A stretch of DNA of 64,000 nt. It comes from CAVORD01 sp963698535 (GTDB lineage Bacteria > Bacteroidota > Bacteroidia > Bacteroidales > VadinHA17). Position 1 is the stretch's first letter; each line of letters starts with the position of its first letter. Shown piece by piece: positions 27,331-36,635 of this stretch. A program made the translations under genes and the position numbers. The notes under the pieces were generated by a model, which worked only from the letters and a program-made list of their open reading frames with translations, did no database searches and was not told where the DNA came from. The stretch spans positions 1-64,000 of the forward strand of contig CAVORD010000003.1 in assembly GCA_963698535.1 (NCBI GenBank), read 5' to 3'.

Positions 27331-28079
27331 TTTATGTTGTTATTGTACGACATCTCAGGGTTATGCTTCAATGCAGTAAAACTGTTTGTAAGTGCCATTG
27401 CCAAATGGACCAGAAATGCTATCCAGATAGTTCCGGAAGCAAGGGTAAGAAGACAAAGAACCAGTCCAAGTGGTATTGCTCCGATAGTCTCCGTGAGTCC
27501 CTTGGGTATATGTGTCGCTGCATACATTGCTATATTAACGGAGATGGCTATCCATACTCCTGCATATCCGGCCAGTGGTATCAGCAATACTCCTCTGAAG
27601 AGCATCTCATAACCAAAAAGATAGAGGGCCCAGGTCGCAATATTGATGATAGCTGTTCGTCGTGTCCACACCTTGGCCCTTATCTGTGGATAGTTAACAA
27701 GGTTTTCCGGTTTTCTGGCACTGATCATTGCCATGGGAACCACCAGTATCCCAAGAACAACTATCCAGAAGAGTGAAAACAGATTAGTCTCACGGTCGAA
27801 TGTCAGTCCATAATCGGCAAGAGAATAATCGGGCAGGAAGATAAGGCATACCACCAGGGGAAGAACGCCCATCGAAATAAATCCGACAATCCGGTTAAAG
27901 GATATATGCAACAGAGTGGCTTCATCGTTTTCACGACCTTGGTAAAACCAGGCCTTAACCTTTTCTGATTTTGCAGTAAACCAGTAAATTACAAAGGTAA
28001 TAAGTGATAAAATTATTGGCAGCCAGATGTTAATATCTGTACTTTGCCACGACAGGTCAACGGGTAGTCCTTTAAGCAT
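27327..28079 (-). CDS. CPBP-family (Abi/Rce1-like) membrane protein
   Basis: A 250-residue protein with about seven hydrophobic segments. The GYEMLFRGVLLIPLA block corresponds to motif 1 of CPBP glutamic-type intramembrane proteases (EExxxR), but the first Glu is Tyr here. The His of motif 2 is present (AATHIPKG) and another His lies in the last helix (FLVHLAMALTNSF). The fold assignment is good; proteolytic activity is uncertain because of the missing Glu. It sits six bases downstream of the epimerase gene and overlaps the SDR. Confidence 0.75.
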   Translation of the reverse strand: MLKGLPVDLSWQSTDINIWLPIILSLITFVIYWFTAKSEKVKAWFYQGRENDEATLLHISFNRIVGFISMGVLPLVVCLIFLPDYSLADYGLTFDRETNLFSLFWIVVLGILVVPMAMISARKPENLVNYPQIRAKVWTRRTAIINIATWALYLFGYEMLFRGVLLIPLAGYAGVWIAISVNIAMYAATHIPKGLTETIGAIPLGLVLCLLTLASGTIWIAFLVHLAMALTNSFTALKHNPEMSYNNNIK

Positions 28080-28084
28080 GCTCT

Positions 28085-29069
28085 CTATTTTTTATCCAGA
28101 TATCCATTATTATCAAACCATTCAAAGCAATCAGTTATACCCACTTCTATAGGGGTTTGAGGCATCTTCAGATCGGTAACAGCCGATTCTGAAGAGACAT
28201 ATTGTTTATCGCACGATATCCTTGCCATAGGATATGTAAGCATCGGTTTAATACCAAAAACAGCGGATACGAGGTCTCCTGATTTTGCCAATAGATTTAA
28301 CCAGCCAGTCGGGGATCAATAATGCGGGTGATGGTTTCCCCACTATCTTAGCCACTTTTGCAAAGAACTCACGATAAGTAAGATTCTCATTCCCTGCAAT
28401 GTAATATTTACCCACCTCTCCCATCTCAAGGCTGTTGACAATTGCTGTCGCGACATCCTTTGCCGAGACGAAGTTGCGGCCACCACCGGTATAGAACTTA
28501 AGCTGACCCTTAGCCACAGCCTGTATCATTCTTCCCGATCCCGGCAGTGAATCATAGGCATCGATCATATAAGTAGGGAGTATGGAGATTGCCGGTAAGC
28601 CTTTCTTTTTGGCCGCATCGAGAACCAGATTCAGTGCTTCATATTTTGAATCTATATAATCGAGTCCGTATTTTGCTCCCGGGAAAAGATACTTCCCCCC
28701 GGTTTCGCCCGGTGCATTTACCGAACTGCCGGAGCCTATATATATAAAGCGCTTAACGTTACATCTCAATGCCTCCTCTACCATGTTCCTGGTGCCATCG
28801 ATATTTATTCTCCTTACAATTTCAGAACGGGCCGGCCACACTGAAGTGGATGCTGCTCCATGAATGACAACATCATTACCCTTCATTGCAGGAATAAGTG
28901 TCTCCGGCTCAAGGATCGATCCGGTGAATCTTTTAATATCCAAACCATCGAGGGTGCCGGAATAGGAGTTGCTGTTAATAAATACTGTAAGTTCATGACC
29001 CCTCTCCAGAAGCATTCTTGCAAGGTTGCTTCCTAGCATACCATCTGCTCCTGTAATAAAAATCTTCAT
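28085..29069 (-). CDS. NAD-dependent epimerase/dehydratase (extended SDR), one frameshift
   Basis: The N-terminal TGADGMLGSNLARML is the Rossmann glycine motif. HGAASTSVW and the YIDSK catalytic Tyr/Lys mark the extended SDR fold used by nucleotide-sugar epimerases, 3-beta-HSD-like enzymes and dihydroflavonol reductases. The frame breaks near 28280, after PDWLVKSIGK. The next frame continues SGDLVSAVFGIKPMLTYPMA and ends YLDKK, a normal C-terminus. Removing one base gives 328 codons. The gene lies 26 bases downstream of the nucleotidase and six bases upstream of CPBP. The substrate is unknown. Confidence 0.82.
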
Positions 29070-29095
29070 ATTTCAGATACCTTCCTGCTATTCAA

Positions 29096-30899
29096 TTATT
29101 TGGACTGGGCTATAACCCTTTCTTCAGGAACAATATATTTTACATCTATCTCCTTTAATCCCGTCGCCATCAGCATCTTTCATCCCGCAGAAGAACTCCT
29201 TAAGGGCAAGCCACTCTTTACCCTCTTTGAAATTATTCCCTTCCTGAGAGAAGTCGATTACAGCTTCCTTCATATCTGTCATTTCTGTTCCGTCAGCATG
29301 CTTAGGCACCACCTTGAGCAGCCCGAAGCTCATACTCTTGATTATACCCACAAACTCCAGAATATATGAATTGGCTGCTATGGAATAGAGCGTAGTGTTA
29401 TCTTTTGAGAGATCAATTTGGTGAAAATCTCCCTTCTTGTCTGCTATTTCAATACTCTTTATCTTCCTCAGGATCATCTTATCAGGATCGTAAAATACCT
29501 TAACCCCTGAATAGTAGCAATAGTTAGAAGTACTTGACCGATAAGCGATAAGCAGTACTTCAAGAATGCTTTTCAGTTCCTTGCCAGTAACATAGACCCT
29601 CGAAAGGGGGTATCCCGGCACACCGTCGGCGCCTGATCCCAGCGACATAACATTGAAAATGTCGGGAATGGTTTGAATACCGGGTTTGATCCTGTCGCGG
29701 ATAACTCCTGCCGCAACAAGGCTGATATCCGAACCGGCCACCGTATGATTATTAACAAAGGCATGGACCGCGTCGGCAACCATAGGACCCAGATTACTCC
29801 CCTCAAGATCGGTATATTCATCGCAGACCAGTTCATATGTGGAAAGAATGATAGGTGTGGTATATGATAATCCCAATGGCCTAAGCACCAGACTGTCGAC
29901 AAGGAGAGCCTGTGCGTCGATAAGACCAATAAATTCAGGATCGCCCGCTACGCTGTCATCAACGGGTATAAGTTTGTAGCTTACCTGACTGACTTTATCA
30001 TTTTCTACCTCTACTTCCAGTCTGCCGACATAAGTAGCGTGGTATCCCGACTGAATTATAAGTGTGCCCTTAACATTCAATGGTTCTTCAATTTTAGAGT
30101 GGGTATGACCGCTGACGATAATATCTATTCCCTTTACTCTTCTTGCCAGTTTATAATCCTCTCCTCTCCATCTTCCTTTTTTGTCCTTTGCCAGTCCGGA
30201 ATGCGAAAGGCAGATAATAAGGTCACAATCTTGACCTTTAAGCTCCTTTACCATCTTACGTGCTGCTCTCTTCTGCTTTGAGAAAGTAACCGGCGGGGCA
30301 TATGGAGCAACATCATCAGCATCGACTCCCATAAGAGAGAAGAAGCCTATTTTGAGACCATTCTTTTCAAGAATAGTGGTTCTGGTTATTAAATTATCGT
30401 TAAAAGCCGATTCAATAACATCATCGGCTATATCAACAGGATCGGTAACTGCATTACTCAGCAGGAGTGCAGGTATAGGTCCCCGCTCTGCCGACTTGTA
30501 GATTATCCGGCCCAGTGTTTCCGGACCATAGTCAAACTCATGGTTACCAATGGCTGCTACATCATATCCCATCTTCTTCATCAGCCAGAGCTGGAAACCT
30601 GTCTGTTCCTCAATGTGGTGAAAAAGGGTACCCATCAGGAAGTCACCGCCGTCGAGTATAAGTGTCTCCTCAGGCATCTTTTCGCGTTCGCTTTTCAGGA
30701 CCGTTGCCAGACGGGCAAAGCCGCCTATTGTATGGTCGTCGCCTGTTGTCGCAGGTGAATATTGCCCTTCGGGAGCATAGCCCATCAGACGGGAGTGCAT
30801 GTCGTTTGTATGCAGTATCACCAGTCGCTTTGTCTCCTGTGACATAAGGAGCGTTGTAACGACTATAAGGATCATCGAGAGAAAGCTTTTCTTGATCAT
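29096..30899 (-). CDS. Secreted 5'-nucleotidase/metallophosphoesterase (UshA-like), late frameshift
   Basis: Signal peptide (MIKKSFLSMILIVVTTLLMSQ), then LVILHTNDMHSR, LDGGDFLMG, GNHEFDYG and SGHTHS, the metal-binding motifs of the calcineurin-like phosphoesterase domain. The C-terminal 5'-nucleotidase domain follows (GSNLGPMVADAV, LGSGADGVPGYPLSRVYVTG). As read, the protein ends GIKGDRCKIYCS with a stop at 29124. One extra G in AAAGGAG (about 29148) explains this: without it the tail reads IKEIDVKYIVPEERVIAQSK and stops at 29096, giving 600 residues. It probably scavenges nucleotides in the periplasm or at the surface. The epimerase gene follows 26 bases downstream. Confidence 0.87.
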
Positions 30900-31000
30900 T
30901 TGATTTGTTTTAGGAATCCTAAATATATAAAAAGATATTCAGTTGATGCCTTATCGATTTAGGCAAACCGGATAGTATCCGGGGGAAAGTTGGCAGTTGG

Positions 31001-31028
31001 CCTGCCTTCGCCAAAGGCTACGGCTGGT
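31001..31028. repeat. REP-like palindromic element
   Basis: TGCCTTCG-CCAAAGG-CTACGGC: the outer arms GCCTTCG ... CTACGG match those of the element at 22872-22914 read on the minus strand, with a shorter inner stem. It lies between the nucleotidase and folC genes. Confidence 0.5.
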
Positions 31029-31052
31029 AAAAGAGTTGTCAGTAGCCTGATT

Positions 31053-32345
31053 TCACACTATCTCTGCCACCACAAAGGTACTGCCACCAATAAATACCAG
31101 ATCACGGTCGGCAGCGTCTGCAGTAGCACGGTGCAAGGCATCTGCAACAGTAGCAAATGAATGTCCTCTCAATCCGTATTCTTTGGCTCTCGCCATAAGA
31201 AGATTTTCATCAAGTGCACGCGGGAGCGCTGCTCTTGTAAAATAGTATTCAGCATCAACGGGAAAAAGGGGCAGTACTGTCGAAAGATCTTTGTCGTTAA
31301 CTACTCCCAGCACTATCCTGAGCTTCTCATGCTCTATAGCCTTAAGCTGACTCATAACATGTTCCAGTCCCTCCTTGTTATGCCCGGTATCGCAAATGGT
31401 AAGGGGATTGGTTCCTAGAATCTGCCATCGTCCCAGAAGGCCGGTATTTCTCACAACATTTCGAATCCCGGAGAAGAGATGAGCATCATCAACACTAAGT
31501 GTTTTCCTGATTTGCCTTACCGACTCCATTACAGTTTGAATGTTTTTTGTCTGATAGGAACCACCAAGGGGGATAGTACCTTCAATTGCCGGGCCTTCAC
31601 TCTTCTTTTCGCTGACACTGAAATCCCTTATGCCTGTCAGGTTGTCGATTTCGCCCAGGTTACACTCCCAGAGAGTGTCAGCAAAATAGAGAGGTGACTT
31701 CCTGTCACCGGCAATGGTCCTGAAAACCTGCTCAGAAAAAGGGGCAGTCTCTCCAATTACCACAGGTATACCTTGCTTAATTATTCCACCTTTCTCTCTG
31801 GCTACATCGGAAAGTGTTGGACCGAGGAACTCCAGATGATCTGTTCCTATGTTGGTGATAACCGACAACAATGGTGTTACAATATTAGTTGAATCGAGTC
31901 GCCCGCCCATGCCAACCTCTACTACGGCAACATCTGTCTTTTCATTGGCAAAATGCGCAAACGCCATAGCAACCGTCATCTCGAAAAATGAAGGCTCATG
32001 CTTCTCCATCGCGCCCCAGTGCTCAGCAACAAAGTCCACCACTTTGTCCTCAGGTATCATTACCCCGTTTATTTTTATTCTCTCCCTGAAATCACGAAGG
32101 TGCGGTGAGGTGTAAAGTCCGGTTTTATACCCTGCCTCGGCAAGTACGGAAGCGAGTATGTGAGCCACCGATCCCTTGCCGTTGGTGCCTGCTATATGTA
32201 TGGTTTTAAATGCTTTATGAGGGTTGCCAAAATAGTCGTCGAGTGCAAGGGTAGTATCCAGATCTGCCTTATATGCCGCCTTTCCAATCCGCTGATAAGC
32301 AGGTAGTTGGCGGTAAAGAAATTCGAGGGTCTCTTTGTAGGTCAT
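31053..32345 (-). CDS. folC: Bifunctional dihydrofolate/folylpolyglutamate synthase
   Basis: A 430-residue Mur-ligase-family enzyme: ATP loop HIAGTNGKGSVAHILASVL, TSPHLRDFRERI (folate region), EVGMGGRLDSTN and ITNIGTDH, then the C-terminal ligase domain with CDTGHNKEGL. It adds glutamate to dihydropteroate and to folates, making and retaining folate cofactors. Length and motif order are normal. The gene stands alone between the nucleotidase (-, downstream) and the divergent PIN-PhoH gene. Confidence 0.95.
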   Translation of the reverse strand: MTYKETLEFLYRQLPAYQRIGKAAYKADLDTTLALDDYFGNPHKAFKTIHIAGTNGKGSVAHILASVLAEAGYKTGLYTSPHLRDFRERIKINGVMIPEDKVVDFVAEHWGAMEKHEPSFFEMTVAMAFAHFANEKTDVAVVEVGMGGRLDSTNIVTPLLSVITNIGTDHLEFLGPTLSDVAREKGGIIKQGIPVVIGETAPFSEQVFRTIAGDRKSPLYFADTLWECNLGEIDNLTGIRDFSVSEKKSEGPAIEGTIPLGGSYQTKNIQTVMESVRQIRKTLSVDDAHLFSGIRNVVRNTGLLGRWQILGTNPLTICDTGHNKEGLEHVMSQLKAIEHEKLRIVLGVVNDKDLSTVLPLFPVDAEYYFTRAALPRALDENLLMARAKEYGLRGHSFATVADALHRATADAADRDLVFIGGSTFVVAEIV

Positions 32346-32463
32346 CGGGGTAATTCAATATGCAAAAATAGAATAGTTTGGTTAAAAAATACTTTATGCG
32401 CTTAGTAAGTAAAAAAGGTTTTACCACCAAGGTACCACTGTAAAGGTTATCAGTTCTTCGAAC

Positions 32464-32514
32464 ACCCACCCTACCTCCCGCCCAAGGCAGGACAGGCTCT
32501 CCCAAGAGGGGATC
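32464..32514. repeat. Dispersed intergenic repeat, copy B
   Basis: CCCACCCTACCTCCCGCC, GGCAGGA and GGCTCTCCCAAGAGGGGA match the three blocks of 22735-22833. It lies in the divergent region between folC and the PIN-PhoH gene, where TATCTTTA (near 32585) is a weak -7 candidate. Confidence 0.5.
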
Positions 32515-32625
32515 AATACAGCTGAAACTTAGCTTTGCTCACTTTTGAATCGATTCAGGGCAGTAATCTATCTCCAAAAACTTTATCTTTAGGATTAATA
32601 GAAACCTCTGGTAAGAACAATTGCT

Positions 32626-33963
32626 ATGGCCAAGAAAAAAGTACATAAGAAGATTTTCATCCTCGATACAAATGTTCTGTTGCATGATTATAAGTGCATC
32701 TACAATTTTGAGGAGAATGATGTAATTATACCAATCGTTGTCCTTGAGGAGCTTGACAGGTTCAAGAAGGGTAACGACCAGATAAATTTTCATGCCCGCG
32801 AATTCACACGTGAACTCGACAAACTATCCGGCGACCTTCTTCTCTCTGCTGAGATCCCACTTGGAGAAGGACTTGGCAACCTGCACATTGAGACGGGCAA
32901 GGACTTTTCGGAAAGGGTATCACAGTCATTTCCGGAAAAGACACCCGATCACCGTATTCTGGCTATTGCCGATTATGTGTGCAATAACAGGAAGGATATT
33001 GAGATCATACTCATATCAAAAGATATTAACCTAAGGATGAAAGCCAAGTCTCTCGGGATCATTGCACAGGACTATGAGAACGATAAGGTTGCCAATATTG
33101 ACGACCTATACAAAGGCATCGAGACAATAGAAGGCATTGAACCATCCATAATAAACCAGCTTTACGAACAGGCAGACGGTATTGAGATGCAGGAGTCGGG
33201 GTTTGGCATTGAGACAACAGGACATAAGTTCTATATCCTTAAAAACAACGGAGCCAGCGCTCTGGCACATTATAACCCGGTTTCCAAAAAGCTGAACAGG
33301 GTACTGAAACAGACTACCTATGGCATTGATCCGCGAAATGCTGAGCAGACCTTTGCCTTTGAGGCATTAATGAATCCCGACATCCAGCTTGTGAGTCTTA
33401 CAGGCAAGGCAGGAACAGGAAAGACACTTCTTGCCCTGGCCTCAGCCTTGCAGCAACAAAAAAGATACAAGCAGGTATTTCTGGCGCGTCCCATAGTGCC
33501 CCTTGCCAACAGGGATATCGGCTTCCTTCCGGGAGATGTTAAGGAGAAGATAGAACCTTACATGCAGCCACTGTTCGACAACCTTACGGTTATCAAGCAT
33601 AAGTTCAGCCACCAGAGCCCTGAGTTCATCAGGATAAACGACATGGTCAAGGAGGAGAAACTGGTTATCACACCACTTGCATTTATCAGGGGAAGGAGCC
33701 TTTCCAATATCTTTTTCATTGTTGATGAGGCACAAAACTTAACCCCTCACGAGATAAAAACGATAATCACACGTGCCGGAGAAGGAACCAAGATGGTATT
33801 CACCGGTGATATTGAACAGATAGACTCCCCATACCTTGACACTGCATCTAATGGTCTGACCTACCTGAGCGACAAGATGAAGAATCAGGATATCTTTGCT
33901 CATGTTAACCTCATCAAGGGTGAAAGAAGTTTCCTCGCCGACCTTGCAAGCAGATTATTATAA
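32626..33963 (+). CDS. PIN-domain/PhoH-family ATPase
   Basis: A 445-residue two-domain protein. Residues 10-150 form a PIN nuclease-like domain (FILDTNVLLHDY, VLEELDRFKKG, DHRILAIADY, LISKDINLRMKA, with the acidic residues in place). Residues 200-445 form a PhoH ATPase with Walker A TGKAGTGKTLLALA, Walker B NIFFIVDEAQNL and the sensor-like MVFTGDIEQID. PIN-PhoH fusions are thought to act as RNA-unwinding or RNA-cleaving enzymes. This is the first gene of a tight plus-strand run; the phosphatase gene starts nine bases after its stop. Confidence 0.9.
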   Translation: MAKKKVHKKIFILDTNVLLHDYKCIYNFEENDVIIPIVVLEELDRFKKGNDQINFHAREFTRELDKLSGDLLLSAEIPLGEGLGNLHIETGKDFSERVSQSFPEKTPDHRILAIADYVCNNRKDIEIILISKDINLRMKAKSLGIIAQDYENDKVANIDDLYKGIETIEGIEPSIINQLYEQADGIEMQESGFGIETTGHKFYILKNNGASALAHYNPVSKKLNRVLKQTTYGIDPRNAEQTFAFEALMNPDIQLVSLTGKAGTGKTLLALASALQQQKRYKQVFLARPIVPLANRDIGFLPGDVKEKIEPYMQPLFDNLTVIKHKFSHQSPEFIRINDMVKEEKLVITPLAFIRGRSLSNIFFIVDEAQNLTPHEIKTIITRAGEGTKMVFTGDIEQIDSPYLDTASNGLTYLSDKMKNQDIFAHVNLIKGERSFLADLASRLL

Positions 33964-33972
33964 ATTATTGTT

Positions 33973-34476
33973 ATGGCACTGGAATTGGTTTTAGTTCGTC
34001 ACGGCGACGCTCTCTCCGGCAAAGCCGGAATAAAGGATATCGACAGAACCTTGTCTCATCAGGGCATCATCGGATCGGTGCAGATGGCATCCAAACTTCT
34101 GCAGGAGGGATTTGACCCTGAGGCAGTTTATACAAGCCCGGCAGCAAGAGCAATGCACACGGCTATGATCTTCACAAGAACCCTCCAGAAAGGGACAAAC
34201 ATCATTGAGCTGGTTGATGATCTCTATTACGGGACCTCCTCCACCATAATTGAGTGGATAACAGAGACATATGACGGAATAAAGAGCCTGGTTATTGTAG
34301 GTCATAATCCGGGTATAACCGAGATCGTCAACACCCTTTCGCAGGGCAGGTCGGCCTTTATGCCAACAAATGGAATAGCATGGTTCAAGTTCGACACTGC
34401 ATCATGGGGAAAGGTGCCTGAATCGAATCTCGCATCATTCCGGTTCTTTGCTCCCCCCGGAGATAATGATGAATGA
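33973..34476 (+). CDS. SixA-type histidine phosphatase
   Basis: A 167-residue histidine-phosphatase fold: LVLVRHGDAL (catalytic RHG), YTSPAARAMHTA and VIVGHNPGITEIV (second His). Length and motifs fit SixA-like phosphohistidine phosphatases rather than metabolic mutases. The target is unknown. It starts nine bases after PIN-PhoH, so they are probably cotranscribed. Confidence 0.85.
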   Translation: MALELVLVRHGDALSGKAGIKDIDRTLSHQGIIGSVQMASKLLQEGFDPEAVYTSPAARAMHTAMIFTRTLQKGTNIIELVDDLYYGTSSTIIEWITETYDGIKSLVIVGHNPGITEIVNTLSQGRSAFMPTNGIAWFKFDTASWGKVPESNLASFRFFAPPGDNDE

Positions 34477-34499
34477 CCCATCATTTTTGGTAAAACAAC

Positions 34500-34507
34500 T
34501 ATCTTTG
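34500..34507 (+). promoter_or_regulatory. TAnnTTTG -7 box upstream of mtaB
   Basis: TATCTTTG lies 19 bases before the ATG of mtaB. A TTTG occurs upstream, but only 10 bases away, so the -33 element is not canonical. Confidence 0.4.
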
Positions 34508-34526
34508 CAGCCACACTTTTTGATCT

Positions 34527-35825
34527 ATGAGCAACAGGAAGAAAATTGCATTCCACACTCTGGGCTGCAAGCTAAATTTTGCAGAGACAAGTACATTGGC
34601 CCGCTCCTTTCCGGCTGATGAATTTGAGCGTGTCGGCTATGGTGACGTTGCCGATGTATATGTTATCAATACATGCTCTGTAACCGATGCTGCCGACAAG
34701 AAGTGCCGCCAGGCCATAACAAAGGTCCTGAATCAGTCACCCAGGGCCTTTGTCGCCGTGGTAGGCTGTTATGCACAACTCAAGCCCGAAGAGATAGCAG
34801 CTATCCCGGGTGTAGACCTCGTTCTGGGATCAAATGAGAAATTCGACATATCGCTTTACACATCAACACTTAAAAAGAGAGCTGTCCCGGAAATTCATTC
34901 ATGCGAGCTTAAGCCCTCTGACTCATTCTTCCCTTCTTGGTCGGCAGGCGACAGGACACGCTCATTTCTAAAGGTACAGGATGGTTGTGATTACAGTTGC
35001 ACCTATTGCACTATCCCAATGGCAAGAGGGAAAAGCCGCAACCCAAAGATAGAGGTGATCGTTAAGGAGGCTCAGGAGATAGTTGCATCAGGGGTTAAGG
35101 AGATAGTGCTTACGGGTGTCAATACCGGGGACTTCGGTAAATCAACCGGAGAGAACTTCAACGACCTGCTCAAGGCTCTTACCGAGGTTGAAGGGATGAA
35201 AAGGATAAGGGTATCATCGATAGAACCTAACCTCATCACCGACGAGGTGATCGATCAGTTCGCATCATCCGGGGTACTGATGCCTCACTTCCATATTCCC
35301 CTTCAGAGCGGATGTAACAGGATCCTGGGACTTATGGCGCGACGTTACCGGAGAGAACTTTTTGCCGACAGGTTAAACAGGATCAGGAAACTCATTCCTC
35401 ATGCCTCGGTAGGGGCAGATGTTATAGTAGGTTTCCCGGGTGAAACGGAAGAGGATTACAACGATACCTTTAACTTCCTCCTTGACCTGCCTCTTTCCTA
35501 TTTGCATGTTTTTTCCTATTCATCAAGACCAGGCACAAAAGCTGAAAATATGGAGGGCAAAGTGGCAAAGGCTGATATTACCGCTCGCAGTAAATCACTC
35601 AACAAGCTATCGGCAATAAAGAAAAAAAGCTTCATGGAGGAGAACAGAGGAAGGATCGATGAGGTTCTCTTTGAAGGCAAAAGAGCAGGAGGAGTGATAT
35701 CCGGCTTCACCCGCAATTATATCCGTGTGGATGTACCATGGCAGAAAGAGCTTAAAGGTAATATCGCCTCTGTGAAGCTTTTGGAAATTAACGATGAAGA
35801 AACAATGAATTGCCAGTTGTTATGA
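34527..35825 (+). CDS. mtaB: tRNA (N6-threonylcarbamoyladenosine-C2)-methylthiotransferase
   Basis: A 432-residue radical-SAM methylthiotransferase. The N-terminal domain carries the three Cys of the auxiliary cluster (TLGCKLNFAET, VINTCSVTDAA, VVGCYAQLKPEEI). The radical-SAM motif is CDYSCTYCTIPMARG, and a C-terminal TRAM-like domain follows. 'LGCKLN' and the start of the protein fit MtaB rather than MiaB or RimO. It converts t6A37 to ms2t6A37 in tRNAs. Its TGA overlaps the ATG of the next gene (ATGA). Confidence 0.9.
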   Translation: MSNRKKIAFHTLGCKLNFAETSTLARSFPADEFERVGYGDVADVYVINTCSVTDAADKKCRQAITKVLNQSPRAFVAVVGCYAQLKPEEIAAIPGVDLVLGSNEKFDISLYTSTLKKRAVPEIHSCELKPSDSFFPSWSAGDRTRSFLKVQDGCDYSCTYCTIPMARGKSRNPKIEVIVKEAQEIVASGVKEIVLTGVNTGDFGKSTGENFNDLLKALTEVEGMKRIRVSSIEPNLITDEVIDQFASSGVLMPHFHIPLQSGCNRILGLMARRYRRELFADRLNRIRKLIPHASVGADVIVGFPGETEEDYNDTFNFLLDLPLSYLHVFSYSSRPGTKAENMEGKVAKADITARSKSLNKLSAIKKKSFMEENRGRIDEVLFEGKRAGGVISGFTRNYIRVDVPWQKELKGNIASVKLLEINDEETMNCQLL

Positions 35826-36625
35826 CAACACCTGAACTGAAAAAAATAGTGGCATCGGTATGCACCATAGCCATGGAAGTAGGATCTCTTATCAGAAATT
35901 CCTCTTCTTCTTACTCTAAAGATTCGATAATCACAAAAGGGCTTCACGACCTTGTGAGTGAGGTAGACCTTGCATCTGAGAAGATATTGGTGGAACGACT
36001 CTCTGAGCTCTTGCCGGAAGCAGGCATCATGGCCGAGGAAGGATCGGGGAAATCAGACCACGAAAGATATGTATGGATCATCGACCCCCTTGACGGAACA
36101 ACCAACTTCCTTCACTCTCTCCCGCCCTACTCTGTCAGCATAGGATTGACAGACAATGGTGTTCCCGTAGCCGGCGTTGTTTACGAAATTGGTAAGGATG
36201 AACTGTTCTACGCATGGCAGGGTGGCGGGGCCTGGCTCAATGGCAGGAGGATAGGCGTCACCGCTACCAGTGATCCGCAGGATACTCTTGCTGCTACAGG
36301 ATTCCCCTTCAGGGATTTCAGCCGTATGGATGGTTTCCTGAAGTGTCTGGAACATTTTTTCAGAAACACCCGAGGTGTTAGGAGAATGGGATCGGCCTCC
36401 GTTGACCTGGCCTATGTGGCGGCCGGAAGATTCGATTTCTATTTTGAATATGCCCTGAAACCATGGGACATAGCAGCAGGAATGGTAATCGTGAGTGAAG
36501 CCGGTGGCAAAGCCACAAATTTCAACGGTGAAGAGAACGATATTTCGGGTATCGACATAATTGCCTCCAACGGGGTTATGCATAAATATGTTACAGAAAT
36601 TGTAAGTAAATTTATATCCCGATAA
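35822..36625 (+). CDS. Inositol monophosphatase family protein
   Basis: A 267-residue enzyme with the Mg2+-binding set: AEEGS, then WIIDPLDGTTNFLH, then KPWDIAAGMVIVSEAGG. It is a sugar-phosphate, inositol-phosphate or 3'-phosphoadenosine phosphatase of the IMPase/CysQ/SuhB group; the precise substrate is not clear. I choose ATG 35822 (four-base overlap with mtaB) over 35810. Confidence 0.88.
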   Translation: MTTPELKKIVASVCTIAMEVGSLIRNSSSSYSKDSIITKGLHDLVSEVDLASEKILVERLSELLPEAGIMAEEGSGKSDHERYVWIIDPLDGTTNFLHSLPPYSVSIGLTDNGVPVAGVVYEIGKDELFYAWQGGGAWLNGRRIGVTATSDPQDTLAATGFPFRDFSRMDGFLKCLEHFFRNTRGVRRMGSASVDLAYVAAGRFDFYFEYALKPWDIAAGMVIVSEAGGKATNFNGEENDISGIDIIASNGVMHKYVTEIVSKFISR

Positions 36626-36635
36626 CCAACCTCTG

